Shown: positions 52,029-63,169, counted from the first letter of the stretch. The stretch is DNA of 64,000 nt from Sporosarcina oncorhynchi (GCF_033304615.1 NZ_CP129118.1:1980001-2044000); one strand, 5' to 3'. Numbers and translations are program-made. Notes: generated from the letters alone by a model not told the origin.

Positions 52029-52214
52029 GTGAAAAATATCAAATGGATTTTTGTCATATATTCTCTTGCAGCGGTTGCAGCAATGTGCGGAATTGGTATT
52101 GCTGTAGGGATTCGAAGCATTTCCGTAGCACTTATTTCAATGCTGGCACTAGTCTTGATAATGGGCAATGGTTTTAAAACTAAAAAGAAAATGCGCGAGC
52201 AAGGTTTACTATAA
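52029..52214 (+). CDS. ylaF: YlaF-like small membrane protein (DUF5325)
   Basis: 61-residue protein with two spans (WIFVIYSLAAVAAMCGIGIAVGI and ISVALISMLALVLIMGNGF, shown in part) and a basic tail, FKTKKKMREQGLL. Matches YlaF by position next to typA and by topology. The start is GTG at 52029, seven bases after GAAGG. Function unknown. Confidence 0.75.
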   Translation: MKNIKWIFVIYSLAAVAAMCGIGIAVGIRSISVALISMLALVLIMGNGFKTKKKMREQGLL

Positions 52215-52224
52215 TTTTCAAATC

Positions 52225-52252
52225 AGGACTGCATACTTCGTGCAGTCCTTTT
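52225..52252. terminator. Bidirectional terminator, ylaF and suhB
   Basis: Nine-bp stem AGGACTGCA with TGCAGTCCT, followed by TTTTT; between convergent genes. Confidence 0.75.
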
Positions 52253-53044
52253 TCATTTCAATTTAATGTGATTTCTAAGGATTTCACTATGCAAACCCGG
52301 TCTTGCCACGATGAAAGTATCTTGTCCCAGCAAATCTGGCTTTTCACCTTCTAAATTAGTAGCAATCGCGCCTACCTCTTCAGCTATCACCATTCCACCC
52401 GCTATATCCCAGGGAGATAGCCGCAATGATAGATAAGCATCAATACGACCTGAAGATACATAGGCAAGTTCCATAGCTGCGGAACCATATGATCGTGTCC
52501 CTCTACATTTGTGCACCATATCTGCAATTGGTCCATTTTCAATACGACGATTTGGTGCGACCCAACTTGCATTTACACCGATGATCGCTTCAGATAAAGG
52601 TGTAATTTCGAGCATCGGTAGCTTCTCATCGTTAAAATAAGCCCCTTCACCTTTTTCAGCGTGGTAAAGTTCATCATTCATCACATCATAGATATATCCA
52701 AGCATACCTATGCCATCCAGATAGATACCGAGTGAAATGGCAAAGTTTCTCTTCTGATGGACGAAATTCATCGTCCCATCTATTGGATCCAATAACCATA
52801 TAACACCGTCCAATGATTGAACATCATCGCCAAAGCCTTCTTCTCCCAAGACCTTATGCTCGGGAAAATCGCGTTGGATCCTACTAATGAAAAACCGTTC
52901 AATATCACGATCGATATTTGTAACCAAATCATTTGCATCTGCTTTCGTATCTACATCAATCGTTCTAAAAAAAGAATTACGAATGATATGTCCCGCTTCT
53001 TTTATTAACGATTTTGCGTACTTGTCAATCATTCCCCAATTCAT
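52253..53044 (-). CDS. Inositol monophosphatase family protein (SuhB/YktC)
   Basis: Mg-dependent phosphatase fold (263 aa): metal motif GEEGFG near residue 68, WLLDPIDGTMNFVH near 86 and SPWDIAGGMVIAEEVGA near 210, the complete FIG/IMPase signature. YktC of B. subtilis is in the same order (yktA-yktB-ykzI-yktC). The natural substrate in Bacillales (inositol phosphate or another sugar phosphate) is not known from sequence. Confidence 0.93.
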   Translation of the reverse strand: MNWGMIDKYAKSLIKEAGHIIRNSFFRTIDVDTKADANDLVTNIDRDIERFFISRIQRDFPEHKVLGEEGFGDDVQSLDGVIWLLDPIDGTMNFVHQKRNFAISLGIYLDGIGMLGYIYDVMNDELYHAEKGEGAYFNDEKLPMLEITPLSEAIIGVNASWVAPNRRIENGPIADMVHKCRGTRSYGSAAMELAYVSSGRIDAYLSLRLSPWDIAGGMVIAEEVGAIATNLEGEKPDLLGQDTFIVARPGLHSEILRNHIKLK

Positions 53045-53104
53045 ATCATCACCCTAACTGAATGCATATAACTTAATTGTATCATACCTGTTAAAAGGAT
53101 AAAC

Positions 53105-53157
53105 AAAAAGGCCCCTTCAATTCTCCTATTTCAGGAGATCACCGAAGGCGCCTTTTA
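53105..53157 (-). terminator. Terminator of the ykzI-like gene
   Basis: Branched hairpin on the minus strand: outer AAAAGG...CCTTTT with CCTTC/GAAGG, inner CTCCT with AGGAG, then TTTTTG. It ends 18 bases beyond the ykzI-like stop. Confidence 0.65.
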
Positions 53158-53175
53158 CGGTTCATTTTTTCATTA

Positions 53176-53373
53176 TTATGCAAAAGCATTGAATGTCTCC
53201 AGCTCACTATGAATTTCAGTGAGTCTCGTTTTGCTTTTTTCAACCTGCTTACGATCTTCTTCTTGAACAGCATCATACAATGTCGCTAATTCATAATCCA
53301 ATTCAAGATGGAGCAGTTTTACATATTCCTTTTCGATTTCATTTTTACGAATAATATGGACGACTTGTTTCAT
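53176..53373 (-). CDS. Small helical protein, YkzI position
   Basis: 65-residue soluble protein, MKQVVHIIRKNEIEKEYVKL at the start, mostly one long charged alpha-helix or helical hairpin (coiled-coil-like). No family motif that I can name; the position between yktB and yktC is that of ykzI in B. subtilis. ATG 53373 is six bases after AAAGGGGTG and gives a compact gene. Confidence 0.65.
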   Translation of the reverse strand: MKQVVHIIRKNEIEKEYVKLLHLELDYELATLYDAVQEEDRKQVEKSKTRLTEIHSELETFNAFA

Positions 53374-53532
53374 CTCTAACACCCCTTTACGTTTAATATA
53401 ATCCAACGATGCATTTACTTACTTCTAACTTATGCTCGTATGATCGCTTTGGTTAGTTATAAGCCTTCTTGTATTAGATTGTTCCCCATTATCTGTTACG
53501 ATAAACGTGATTATTGAAATGGGGGAGTAAAA

Positions 53533-54162
53533 TTGACACAAAGTTTTTGGACTTCAAAGGATTTTGATGTTTTTTCAATCGATGGTTTAGATCATAGGAT
53601 GGAAGCACTTCAGACACGTATCCAACCGAAATTCGCAGCCATTGGAGATCATCTTTCCAATTATTTATCATCATTTGGAACGGGAGAGTTTTTCCCACAT
53701 ATCGCAAAACACGCCAGAAGAACTGTAAACCCACCTAAAGACAGTTGGGTCGCATTTGCACCTGCAAAGAGGGGATACAAAGCATTACCACATTTTCAAG
53801 TCGGCTTATGGGGAACACATCTATTCATCATACTTGCCGTTATTTATGAAAATCCGGACAAAAAAGGTATTGCAGAAAGACTCGATAAGAATATGAAAAC
53901 GCTCATATCTCTTCCAAAAGAGTATGTAATTTCCGGGGACCATATGAAGCCTGAAGCTTCCTACATAAACGAAATCGGAAAAAACGGTCTGGAAATATTG
54001 TTGGACAGGATGAAAACAGTGAAAAAAGCGGAACTCGTTATCGGAAAGCATGTATCTCCGGAACAGGCAATCTCAATGACCCAAGAGCAATTTTTCAAAT
54101 TGATTGATGAGACAATCAATGAATTATTACCTGTTTATCATGTCGTCATCGGTTCAAATTAA
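53533..54162 (+). CDS. yktB: DUF1054 family protein YktB (UPF0637)
   Basis: 209-residue soluble protein: SFWTSKDFDVFSIDGLDHRMEAL, ARRTVNPPKDSWVAFAPAKRGYKALPHFQVGLWGTHLF (shown in part) match the YktB family. Function unknown. The start is TTG at 53533, five bases after GGGGGAG. It shares a terminator with the convergent yktA. Confidence 0.9.
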   Translation: MTQSFWTSKDFDVFSIDGLDHRMEALQTRIQPKFAAIGDHLSNYLSSFGTGEFFPHIAKHARRTVNPPKDSWVAFAPAKRGYKALPHFQVGLWGTHLFIILAVIYENPDKKGIAERLDKNMKTLISLPKEYVISGDHMKPEASYINEIGKNGLEILLDRMKTVKKAELVIGKHVSPEQAISMTQEQFFKLIDETINELLPVYHVVIGSN

Positions 54163-54199
54163 AAAAAGGAACGGCATATAGAGTGCGCCGTTCCTTTTT
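54163..54199. terminator. Bidirectional terminator, yktB and yktA
   Basis: Perfect 13-bp stem AAAAAGGAACGGC with its complement, 11-base loop, A and T runs at either end. Confidence 0.85.
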
Positions 54200-54218
54200 A
54201 CTTTTTCCGGGAGGTTAT

Positions 54219-54491
54219 TCAGTTGCTCTTAATCAAATCGTCATCCACTGCTTCTTTGGCTTGTTTGACGATTCTAAAACTTTTAAATCCACTCGCATCT
54301 TCAAACTCATTGAATAACGTCTTTTCCTCCGCCATGGACGGCACAACTTTTTTGAATGCGCGATATGCATCCATGAATTGCCGTCTTTCAATGTGGGATT
54401 CATAAGCTTTTTCTACTGCTTGAAAAAAAGCAATAACATCAATTATTTCATCGGTCGACCAATGATGACTGATCGGATAATTATAGTCCAA
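54219..54491 (-). CDS. yktA: UPF0223 family protein YktA
   Basis: 90-residue helical protein: MDYNYPISHHWSTDEIIDVIAFFQAVEKAYE (shown in part), FKKVVPSMAEEKTLFNEFEDASGFKSFR. Strong match to YktA/UPF0223 in length and motif. Function unknown. Starts 18 bases after the flavoprotein gene, likely in the same transcript. Confidence 0.9.
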   Translation of the reverse strand: MDYNYPISHHWSTDEIIDVIAFFQAVEKAYESHIERRQFMDAYRAFKKVVPSMAEEKTLFNEFEDASGFKSFRIVKQAKEAVDDDLIKSN

Positions 54492-54509
54492 GTAGTTCCA
54501 TCCCTTTCT

Positions 54510-55466
54510 TTATAGCCATTTACTGCGAATAGTTTCGGCCTGTTGAACCATTCTTTCAATAAGCTCCGAAACAGTGGGAATGTCATCGATCATTCCAGCA
54601 ACCTGACCAGCCCAACCGAAACCAGCATGACTGTCCCCTTCGTGGATGAATCGCTTATTTGCTTCTCCACTAATAAAATGCTTCAAGTCTTCATATTGAG
54701 CATTCTGCGCTTCCAACCGAAGAATCTGTTCAGTCCATTCGTTAGTTAATGCACGGGCAGGAGCACCAAGCGAACGCTTAATAATTACTGTACCCGTTTC
54801 TTTCGATTTCAATAAAGCATCTTTATAGACAGTATTTGCATGCACACATTCCTGCGTCGCAATAAATCTTGTTCCCATCTCGATTCCATCTGCTCCAAGC
54901 GCATGGGCTGCCATCCATCCCCTGCCGTCTCCGATTCCTCCAGAAGCAATGACAGGGATAGTGACCGCATCCACAACTTGAGGTACGAGAACCATTGTAC
55001 CAATATCATCACGACCGAGATGTCCTCCACCTTCATGTCCAACGACCATAACCGCATCAGCACCAAGAGATTCCGCTTTCACGGCTTGTCTTTTAGCCGC
55101 GACTAACACAAGTTTTTTCATGTTAACATCTTTCAAATAGTCGAAGAATGGTGCAGGATTACCACCCGTGACAGAAACGACTGTAACACCTTCTTCGATC
55201 ACGACATCCAATAAGTGTTCATATGGCCTGCCATGTTGTCCGATTGCGAAATTCACGCCAAAAGGATTGGCAGTCATTTCTTTCACTTTACGGATTTCCG
55301 TCCGTAAAGCTTCAGGAGACTCCAGACTCATTGCAGTTATTTGGCCAAGGCCTCCAGCCTCTGATACTGCGGCAGCAAGATCTGCATATGCAAGATATGC
55401 CAATCCTCCTTGCACAATCGGATACTTGATATCCAACAGTTCAGTAATTCTCGTATTCCAGTCCAT
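54510..55466 (-). CDS. Nitronate monooxygenase / FabK-like FMN oxidoreductase
   Basis: TIM-barrel flavoprotein (318 aa) of the 2-nitropropane dioxygenase family: ITELLDIKYPIVQGGLAYLAYADLAAAVSEAGGLG (shown in part), phosphate-binding VIASGGIGDGRGWMAAHALGADGIEMGTRFIATQE and catalytic-type GHEGGGHLGRDD near residue 145. The same fold serves nitronate oxidation and FabK enoyl-ACP reduction, so the substrate is not settled. ATG 55466 follows AAAGGGGTG; a longer frame would overlap the deacetylase gene. Confidence 0.85.
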   Translation of the reverse strand: MDWNTRITELLDIKYPIVQGGLAYLAYADLAAAVSEAGGLGQITAMSLESPEALRTEIRKVKEMTANPFGVNFAIGQHGRPYEHLLDVVIEEGVTVVSVTGGNPAPFFDYLKDVNMKKLVLVAAKRQAVKAESLGADAVMVVGHEGGGHLGRDDIGTMVLVPQVVDAVTIPVIASGGIGDGRGWMAAHALGADGIEMGTRFIATQECVHANTVYKDALLKSKETGTVIIKRSLGAPARALTNEWTEQILRLEAQNAQYEDLKHFISGEANKRFIHEGDSHAGFGWAGQVAGMIDDIPTVSELIERMVQQAETIRSKWL

Positions 55467-55482
55467 GTTAGGAAACACCCCT

Positions 55483-56349
55483 TTACTCCGCCGCTTCGCC
55501 ATCTTCCAAAATCATGATGAGCTTAGGATCTACAAACTCATAACCTTTTCCCCTTAGACCATTGACAATATCTTCCAGAGCATCTGCTGTCCATTCTCGG
55601 TCATGCATCAACAGATTCGATCCATTCCTTAACAGTTCCGTGTTAATCATAATATCTGTGATTGATTCTTTTGTCATATATTCTTTCACGAAATCGTAAC
55701 CATAAGACCAGTTCATGAGCAGCATACCTTCTTGTTCAGCCAGATTTCTACTATAATCTGTATTTGAACCAAAAGGAGCGCGGAAAAATTTCGGTTTTTC
55801 ACCAGTTACCTCTTCAACGATTTCATTCACCGAAAGAATTTCATCTTGTTGTTCTTCTTCAGTTAATGATTTCAAGTTCGCATGGGTCTTTGTGTGATTC
55901 CCGATCATAAAGCCCATATCATGGATCTCTTTTAACGTTTCTTTCTTCTCATCCGTAGTGATGAAATGTCCATTAACAAAGAAGATTGCGGGAACATTCA
56001 ATTCTTTTAATGTTTTCGCCATATCCAATGCTCTTTTGTCAGGTGCGTCATCGATCGTCAATAAAACAATCTGCGGATCTGCGTCCTTTATCGGTTCGAT
56101 GGAATACGTTTTTGGATTTAATGCATAAAGAGGTTCTTCTACTATATCCATCGGTTCCTCTTGCTCCATTTCCTCTTCGACATCTACTACTTCTCCGTCA
56201 TCAATTTCCATCGATTCAGATTCATTTTCCACATCTTCAGTTTCCGAGCCGCTAGCATGACTAGCAGGTTGTTTAGTTTTTGTGTCGCCACTGCATGCCG
56301 ACAGTAACAACAACGCGAATAATGATATGTATAACAAATTTTTCCTCAT
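55483..56349 (-). CDS. Polysaccharide deacetylase family lipoprotein
   Basis: 288 residues: lipoprotein signal with lipobox LLSAC near residue 18, a 60-residue very acidic linker, then a NodB (carbohydrate esterase 4) domain. Motif 1 is LTIDDAPD (both Asp present, usual Gly is Ala), motif 2 HTKTH, motif 3 RAPFG and motif 5 LMHD, so the metal triad and acid/base residues are intact. Likely acts on cell-wall glycans outside the membrane. ATG 56349 is eight bases after GGAG. Its position between yktA and pdhD is not that of B. subtilis. Confidence 0.85.
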   Translation of the reverse strand: MRKNLLYISLFALLLLSACSGDTKTKQPASHASGSETEDVENESESMEIDDGEVVDVEEEMEQEEPMDIVEEPLYALNPKTYSIEPIKDADPQIVLLTIDDAPDKRALDMAKTLKELNVPAIFFVNGHFITTDEKKETLKEIHDMGFMIGNHTKTHANLKSLTEEEQQDEILSVNEIVEEVTGEKPKFFRAPFGSNTDYSRNLAEQEGMLLMNWSYGYDFVKEYMTKESITDIMINTELLRNGSNLLMHDREWTADALEDIVNGLRGKGYEFVDPKLIMILEDGEAAE

Positions 56350-56464
56350 CAAACCATCTCCTCTAGTTGAATATGTCAATCCTAACACGATAACTATACC
56401 CGTTTCAAACGATCTATGAGCCATTTATTCGATTTTCCTTACTCAACATATTTATGTAAAAAAA

Positions 56465-56494
56465 ACGCCCAGAGCATTGAGCTACTGGACGTTT
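56465..56494 (-). terminator. Terminator of pdhABCD
   Basis: On the minus strand AACGTCCAGTAGC pairs with GCTCTGGGCGTT (minor mismatches, loop TCAAT) and is followed by TTTTTT, ten bases after the pdhD stop. Confidence 0.75.
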
Positions 56495-56504
56495 TGTCAA
56501 ACTA

Positions 56505-57917
56505 TTATTTTGTAATCATATGAATCGGTTTACCTAGAGCAACTTCCGCCGCTTCCATTGAGATTTCTCCCAATGTAGGATGCGCGTGAATCGTCATTGC
56601 AATATCTTCCAGCGTCATGCCAGCTTCAATTGCCAATCCTAGCTCAGCGATCATATCAGAAGCATTTTCTCCGACGATTTGTGCGCCTAGAAGAAGACCA
56701 TCTTCTTTACGCGACACAAGTTTCACAAAACCATCCGTTGCGTTGAGTGCAAGTGCACGGCCGTTCGCCGCAAACGGGAATTTACCTGTAACAACTTCGA
56801 ATCCTTCGTCTTTCGCCTGTTGCTCGTTCAAGCCAACAGTCGCTAGTTCAGGATCTGTGAAACAAACAGCGGGAATAGCCATATAGTCTACTTCGGATTT
56901 TTCTCCAGAAATCGCCTCAGCCGCAACCTTGCCTTCGTAAGAAGCTTTGTGTGCAAGTTGTGGACCGGACACGATATCTCCTATTGCATAAATGTTTGGT
57001 ACGTTTGTACGACATTGTTTATCCACTTCGATTAGGCCACGATCCAGGAAGTTTATGCCTAATCCTTCAAGACCGATTTCATCGGTATTTGGACGACGTC
57101 CTACTGTTACAAGCACATAATCCGCTTCGACTTTCTGTTCTTCGCCTTTAGCTTCATATGTTACTACAACTCCACTTTCAGACTCTTCAACGTCTTTTGC
57201 AGAAGCTTTCACAACGATTTCGACGCCTTTTTTCTTCAAGCCTTTTTTAACAATTTGTGTCATTTGCTTTTCGAAACCTGCTAGGATATCGTCAGCACCT
57301 TCGATAATCGTAACTTTCGAACCTAGGTTTGCATATGCAGAACCAAGTTCAGTACCGATATATCCACCACCGATAACAACTAGATGTCCAGGAACTTCTT
57401 CCAAGTTAAGAGCACCCGTTGAATTGATGACACGCTTTGTATATTTGAATGATGGAATTTCAACTGGACGTGATCCAGTAGCAATGATTGCGTTTTTAAA
57501 TTTATACGTTTGTGAAGATTTTTCATCCATAACTTTAGCTGTATTCGCATCTACGAAATACGCTTCACCTTGGATGATATCAACTTTATTACCTTTAAGA
57601 AGCCCTTCAACGCCGCCTGTCAATTTCTTGACTACCCCATCTTTAAATGCTTGCGCTTTTGAGAAGTCTAGCTTTACATCAGACGCTGTAATTCCCATAT
57701 CATCAGAACCTTTTGCAGATACAAAACGATGGCCTACAGAAATTAGTGCCTTTGACGGGATACATCCTACGTTCAGACATACGCCTCCAAGCATTTCTTT
57801 TTCAACAATTGTTACTTTTTGACCAAGTTGTGCTGCGCGTATTGCTGCAACGTATCCTCCTGGGCCTGATCCTACGACAAGTGTATCAACTTCAATTGGA
57901 AAGTCTCCTACTACCAT
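56505..57917 (-). CDS. pdhD: Dihydrolipoyl dehydrogenase (E3)
   Basis: FAD enzyme (470 aa) reoxidising dihydrolipoamide of the pyruvate (and probably 2-oxoglutarate) dehydrogenase complexes. FAD loop [19 protein letters not shown] near residue 13, redox disulfide [15 protein letters not shown] near 44, NAD loop [17 protein letters not shown] near 182, and catalytic HAHPTLGE near 447 are all intact. Last gene of the pdh operon. Confidence 0.97.
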   Translation of the reverse strand: MVVGDFPIEVDTLVVGSGPGGYVAAIRAAQLGQKVTIVEKEMLGGVCLNVGCIPSKALISVGHRFVSAKGSDDMGITASDVKLDFSKAQAFKDGVVKKLTGGVEGLLKGNKVDIIQGEAYFVDANTAKVMDEKSSQTYKFKNAIIATGSRPVEIPSFKYTKRVINSTGALNLEEVPGHLVVIGGGYIGTELGSAYANLGSKVTIIEGADDILAGFEKQMTQIVKKGLKKKGVEIVVKASAKDVEESESGVVVTYEAKGEEQKVEADYVLVTVGRRPNTDEIGLEGLGINFLDRGLIEVDKQCRTNVPNIYAIGDIVSGPQLAHKASYEGKVAAEAISGEKSEVDYMAIPAVCFTDPELATVGLNEQQAKDEGFEVVTGKFPFAANGRALALNATDGFVKLVSRKEDGLLLGAQIVGENASDMIAELGLAIEAGMTLEDIAMTIHAHPTLGEISMEAAEVALGKPIHMITK

Positions 57918-57921
57918 TTGC

Positions 57922-59274
57922 TTACGCCTCCATTAATAAAAGTTCTGGATTTCCGAGCAATTTCTTAATGTGGTTCAGAGCTTGTTGTCCTGTAACACCA
58001 TCAATTACCCGATGATCAAATACCAATGATAATGCTAACATAGGTGCCGCCACGATTTCACCATTTTTAACTATTGGCTTTTCAGAAATACGGCCGATGC
58101 CCAAAATAGCAACTTCTGGGTGGTTGATAATCGGTGTAAACCATTGCCCGCCTGCTGAACCGATATTCGTGATAGAACAAGATGCGCCTTTCATTTCAGC
58201 TAAGCTCAATTTGCCGTCACGTGCTTTTTCTGCAAGAGAACTAATTTCTTCGGAAATAGCAAATACAGATTTGCGATCTGCGTTTTTAATAACCGGTACG
58301 AGTAAGCCGCGATCCGTGTCTGCAGCAATTCCGATATTGAAATAATGCTTTTGAATGATTTCTTCAGTTTCATCATCCAGAGAAGTATTCAATTGTGGGA
58401 ACTCACGCAAAGTAGAGACGAGTGCTTTCACTACATACGGAAGATATGTCAATTTAATATCTTTTTCAGCTGCGATATCTTTGAACTTCTTACGGTGTGC
58501 AACAAGTTCTGTAACATCAATTTCATCCAATAAAGTAACATGAGGAGCCGTGCGTTTCGAGTTGACCATTGCTTTCGCAATTGCTTTTCTCATGCCCGAC
58601 ATCTTCTCGCGCGTTTCTGGGAAGTCACCTTCCAAGATTACCGGTGCAGATGATTTTGTCTCATCTTCTTTTGAAACTACAGCATCTTCCTTATTCTCTT
58701 CAACGGTTGTCTCATTGACAACTGGCTTTTGACCGCCATTCAGGAATGACTCTATGTCTTCCTTCAGCACACGGCCGTTTTTCCCAGTTCCTTGCACTTC
58801 ATGAATATCGACTTCTTGTTCACGTGCGAACTTACGGACTGAAGGCATTGCGATGACACGAGTAGTGGAAGAATCCGTTCCTTCAACTTTAGCCGCGGGA
58901 ACAGACTCTTCTTTTTTAGCTTCTTGTTTCTTCACTTCTTGCTTTTCAATATCCTGACCAGCTTCTGCTGTCGATTGGACTTGAGCTTCAGTCTCTTCAG
59001 TGCCTTCTTCATCACCATGTTGATGATTTTCGTATCCAGGAGCATCAAATCGGATTAGTATATCACCGACTACCGCAACTTGCCCTTCTCCAACTAGAAC
59101 TTCTTCGACTGTGCCTGTAACAGGTGATGGGATTTCCACAACTGCTTTATCGTTCTGGATTTCTAGAAGTGTGTCGTCTTCATTGATTTTATCGCCTTTT
59201 GCGACAAACCACTTTACAACTTCACCTTCGTGAATACCCTCCCCGATGTCCGGCAAACGGAATTCAAATGCCAC
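57922..59274 (-). CDS. pdhC: Dihydrolipoamide acetyltransferase (E2)
   Basis: E2 core protein (450 aa): one lipoyl domain with [14 protein letters not shown] (Lys near 42), an Ala/Glu/Lys-rich linker, a peripheral-subunit-binding domain ([23 protein letters not shown]) near 130-165, a second linker, and the catalytic domain ending [15 protein letters not shown]. The start is GTG at 59274 after GAAAGGGTG; the frame extends three codons further, but without a good ribosome site. Confidence 0.96.
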   Translation of the reverse strand: MAFEFRLPDIGEGIHEGEVVKWFVAKGDKINEDDTLLEIQNDKAVVEIPSPVTGTVEEVLVGEGQVAVVGDILIRFDAPGYENHQHGDEEGTEETEAQVQSTAEAGQDIEKQEVKKQEAKKEESVPAAKVEGTDSSTTRVIAMPSVRKFAREQEVDIHEVQGTGKNGRVLKEDIESFLNGGQKPVVNETTVEENKEDAVVSKEDETKSSAPVILEGDFPETREKMSGMRKAIAKAMVNSKRTAPHVTLLDEIDVTELVAHRKKFKDIAAEKDIKLTYLPYVVKALVSTLREFPQLNTSLDDETEEIIQKHYFNIGIAADTDRGLLVPVIKNADRKSVFAISEEISSLAEKARDGKLSLAEMKGASCSITNIGSAGGQWFTPIINHPEVAILGIGRISEKPIVKNGEIVAAPMLALSLVFDHRVIDGVTGQQALNHIKKLLGNPELLLMEA

Positions 59275-59313
59275 AAGATTCACCCTTTCGTATTATCAGA
59301 GTTAAACTCCGAA

Positions 59314-60291
59314 TTAGAATGTCAAAACTTTCTTAGCTGTTTCAATGATGTCGTTCGCATTTGGCAACCATGAATTTTCACCTTGCGCAAAAGGATAGAT
59401 TGTATCAGGTGCAGCAACGCGAAGAACCGGTGCTTCTAGGCTCAAGATTGCCCGCTCAGTAATTTCAGAAACGACGTTAGCAGCGATACCTGCCTGTTTC
59501 TGTGCTTCTTGTACAACTATTGCACGGTTTGTCTTTTCGACTGAAGCGATGATTGTCTCAATGTCAAGTGGTTGGATTGTACGTAAATCGACAACTTCAA
59601 CTGAGTAGCCATCTTTTTCGAGTGCTTCAGCAGCCTTCAAGCTCTCATGAACCATCGCGCCGTATGTGATAATCGAAAGATCAGTACCTTCACGCTTCAC
59701 ATCTGCTTTTCCAAGTGGAATCGTATACTCTTCCTCAGGAACTTCCTGTCTGAATGAACGGTACAACTTCATATGCTCTAGGAAGATCACAGGATTCTCG
59801 TCTTTAATCGCTGAGATCAGTAGACCTTTTGCATCATAAGGAGTTGAAGGTATGACAACTTTTAAACCAGGTTGTGATGCGACTAGACCTTCAAAACTGT
59901 CCGCGTGCATTTCAGGTGTAGCAACACCTCCGCCAAATGGTGAACGGATTGTAACAGGTGCGTTGAAATGTCCACCGCTTCTGAATGATTGACGAGCCAG
60001 TTGGCCACTAATAGAGTCAATTACTTCATAGAGGAAACCAAAGAACTGGATTTCCATAACAGGACGGAAACCTGTAAGTGTTAAACCAATTGCTAGTCCA
60101 CCAATTCCAGACTCAGCAAGCGGCGTATCAAATACACGGTCAACTCCGAATTCTTTTTGCAGACCTTCCGTTGCACGGAAAACTCCGCCATTTGCTCCAA
60201 CGTCTTCACCGAAGACGAGGACGTTTTCATCATTTTTAAGCTCCGTGCGCATTGCATCGGTGATTGCTTGAATCATCGTCATTTGTGCCAT
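59314..60291 (-). CDS. pdhB: Pyruvate dehydrogenase E1 component, beta subunit
   Basis: 325-residue subunit of the thiamine-diphosphate E1 heterotetramer: [29 protein letters not shown] at the start (shown in part), [19 protein letters not shown], and [18 protein letters not shown]. Starts three bases after the pdhA stop, so translation is probably coupled. Confidence 0.97.
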   Translation of the reverse strand: MAQMTMIQAITDAMRTELKNDENVLVFGEDVGANGGVFRATEGLQKEFGVDRVFDTPLAESGIGGLAIGLTLTGFRPVMEIQFFGFLYEVIDSISGQLARQSFRSGGHFNAPVTIRSPFGGGVATPEMHADSFEGLVASQPGLKVVIPSTPYDAKGLLISAIKDENPVIFLEHMKLYRSFRQEVPEEEYTIPLGKADVKREGTDLSIITYGAMVHESLKAAEALEKDGYSVEVVDLRTIQPLDIETIIASVEKTNRAIVVQEAQKQAGIAANVVSEITERAILSLEAPVLRVAAPDTIYPFAQGENSWLPNANDIIETAKKVLTF

Positions 60292-60294
60292 CGG

Positions 60295-61425
<1,131 letters not shown>

Positions 61426-61482
61426 TTATAACTGTATTATGTTTAGAATCTGTTAGTAATGATACAATCATCTTCCTTACTC

Positions 61483-61511
61483 AGTATACTGAAGAGGGAC
61501 AAATTGGTCAA
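61483..61511 (-). promoter_or_regulatory. Sigma-A promoter of pdhABCD
   Basis: Minus-strand TTGACC (61506-61511) and TATACT (61483-61488), spacer 17, about 73 bases ahead of the pdhA ATG. The rest of the 265-base gap to ykyA is AT-rich with nothing else clear. Confidence 0.7.
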
Positions 61512-61629
61512 ACATTGGATTCCATTAGGATTTCTTCGATTTTCCGCTATTAAAACTATTCTTAAATATGAATCTGTACTACTACAATAAAGCATCTGTA
61601 TTATAATAGACTGGTTTCTATTTGAGAAT

Positions 61630-61667
61630 AAAAAAAGAATAATGAAGACATGAAGTCTCCATTATTC
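61630..61667 (-). terminator. ykyA terminator
   Basis: On the minus strand GAATAATG-G-AGAC pairs with GTCT-T-CATTATTC (loop TTCAT) and is followed by TTTTTTT. Confidence 0.8.
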
Positions 61668-61675
61668 CTATCCCA

Positions 61676-62317
61676 CTATTCGTCTTTTTTCAAACTTTTA
61701 AAAACATTATCTTTGACTTCATTCACTTTTTTTGTAGATTCATTAAATTTGGTTATTGCTTCTTTAACTACTTCGTTCTGGGTATTCACTTCTTCAACCT
61801 TATTCTTTAATTCATCCAATTGCACATCTTCTTTTGGAAGCATATCATAAAACTCTTTTTGGATTGAAGTAAGCTTTTTATATTCATTTATAAATACCGC
61901 ATGTAACTCATATCGTTGACTAACAGTGTCAGTCAACTCATCAATACTTTTTTTCTCAGATTCGGAAGCTTTGTCTTTAATTCCTTCCAATTCTTTGATA
62001 TGTGTTTTCGCTTCGTTAATGGCCGATTCTTCTTCGTCCAAATTAGCAAGTCTTTCTTCATTAAGCTTCTTTAGTTCGTCCACTTTTGAGCGAAGCTGAT
62101 CAACATCTTCTTTAGTTAACTCCATCGTTTCAGTGAAAGTTTTCTGCTCGGTCTGTTCCAGTTCAGTTAATTTACTTTGTGCACTACGATATGTTGACTC
62201 AATATCGTTCATTTTCGTCAGTGTGTCGGAAAGTTGTTTCTCCATCGATACACCTATACTACAACCGGATACTATCAGCATAACGGCAGCTAGCAATCCC
62301 ACGACTTTCATTTTCAT
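61676..62317 (-). CDS. ykyA: YkyA-like cell-wall-binding lipoprotein
   Basis: 213-residue lipoprotein: signal peptide VVGLLAAVMLIVSGCS with lipobox Cys near residue 19, then almost entirely coiled coil (about residues 25-205), acidic and rich in Glu and Lys. The YkyA family (putative cell-wall-binding lipoprotein) lies between pdhA and defB in B. subtilis, as here. Function unknown. ATG 62317 follows GGAGG. Confidence 0.88.
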   Translation of the reverse strand: MKMKVVGLLAAVMLIVSGCSIGVSMEKQLSDTLTKMNDIESTYRSAQSKLTELEQTEQKTFTETMELTKEDVDQLRSKVDELKKLNEERLANLDEEESAINEAKTHIKELEGIKDKASESEKKSIDELTDTVSQRYELHAVFINEYKKLTSIQKEFYDMLPKEDVQLDELKNKVEEVNTQNEVVKEAITKFNESTKKVNEVKDNVFKSLKKDE

Positions 62318-62451
62318 ATTCTTTCCTCCAATCTGAATTTCACTATATCGTTATAAGGCGCTAAATTCAAGCATGTACAAATTCCTTTATCCCTTTTTAG
62401 TATTGGATTATACTATGGATAGAGTATCTTTTTTTGAAAGGAATGGCATAG

Positions 62452-63009
62452 ATGATAGAAATGAATGACATTGTCCGAGAAGGACATCCCTCTCTCAGGA
62501 AAGTGGCTACCGAAGTTCAGTTTCCATTAACAGATGAAGAACAATCGCTTTGCAGGGATTTACTTGGATATGTCGTAAACAGCCAAGATGATGAACTTTG
62601 TGCAAGATATGGACTGCGGCCCGGAATAGGTCTTGCTTCACCACAAGTGAATGTTTCTAAAAGGATATTCGCTCTTCATATAGAAGAAGATGATAAAAAA
62701 CCACTAAGTATTATAGCTATCAATCCAAAGATCGTCAGTCATTCAGTTGAAAAGACTTATCTCACTTCGGGTGAAGGTTGTCTGTCTGTTGACCGTGATA
62801 TAGAAGGCTATGTACCGAGGTATGCTCGTATAACGGTAAAAGCATACGATACTGATGGCATAGAATATAAATTACGGTTGAAAGGACTTCCTGCGATTGC
62901 TTTCCAGCATGAGCTCGATCATTTGAATGGCATCATGTTCTACGACCATATTGATGCGCAAGCTCCCTTTAAAGATATTCCTGGCGCACTTCCCTATGAC
63001 AGAGACTAA
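62452..63009 (+). CDS. def: Peptide deformylase (DefB type)
   Basis: Fe/Zn hydrolase (185 aa) removing the formyl group from nascent proteins. All three motifs are present: GLASPQ near residue 61 (usual GLAAPQ with Ala to Ser), EGCLSV near 107 and HELDH near 152. Closest in length and N-terminus (DIVREGHPSLRK) to B. subtilis DefB/YkrB. AAAGGAA lies nine bases before the ATG. Confidence 0.96.
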   Translation: MIEMNDIVREGHPSLRKVATEVQFPLTDEEQSLCRDLLGYVVNSQDDELCARYGLRPGIGLASPQVNVSKRIFALHIEEDDKKPLSIIAINPKIVSHSVEKTYLTSGEGCLSVDRDIEGYVPRYARITVKAYDTDGIEYKLRLKGLPAIAFQHELDHLNGIMFYDHIDAQAPFKDIPGALPYDRD

Positions 63010-63041
63010 TTTGTTCCTATGAAGTTTTTCGAAATTAAGAC

Positions 63042-63070
63042 TTGACAGAAAGTTCTAATTTTGTTATAAT
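63042..63070 (+). promoter_or_regulatory. Perfect sigma-A promoter of the 25-codon gene
   Basis: TTGACA (63042-63047) and TATAAT (63065-63070) with a 17-base spacer: full consensus. The predicted start near 63077 coincides with the first base of AAGGAG, so the transcript would begin almost at its ribosome site. Confidence 0.88.
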
Positions 63071-63086
63071 GACTTCAAGGAGTGAA

Positions 63087-63164
63087 ATGCCCATGTACAA
63101 GCGCCTGAAACGAAAATGGCTCAAACGGCTCAATGGCATACTCGGCAGAAAAACGATTGCATAA
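63087..63164 (+). CDS. Putative 25-residue cationic amphipathic peptide
   Basis: Unrecognised small gene: MPMYKRLKRKWLKRLNGILG then RKTIA, nine Lys/Arg and no acidic residue. Hydrophobic residues at 4, 7, 11, 12, 15, 18 and 19 would line one face of a helix. AAGGAG is four bases before the first ATG and ten before the second (63093). A perfect sigma-A promoter is upstream and an intrinsic terminator starts six bases after the stop. It is also possible that the roughly 125-nt transcript acts as an RNA. The layout is seen; function is unknown. Confidence 0.6.
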   Translation: MPMYKRLKRKWLKRLNGILGRKTIA

Positions 63165-63169
63165 ATTAC

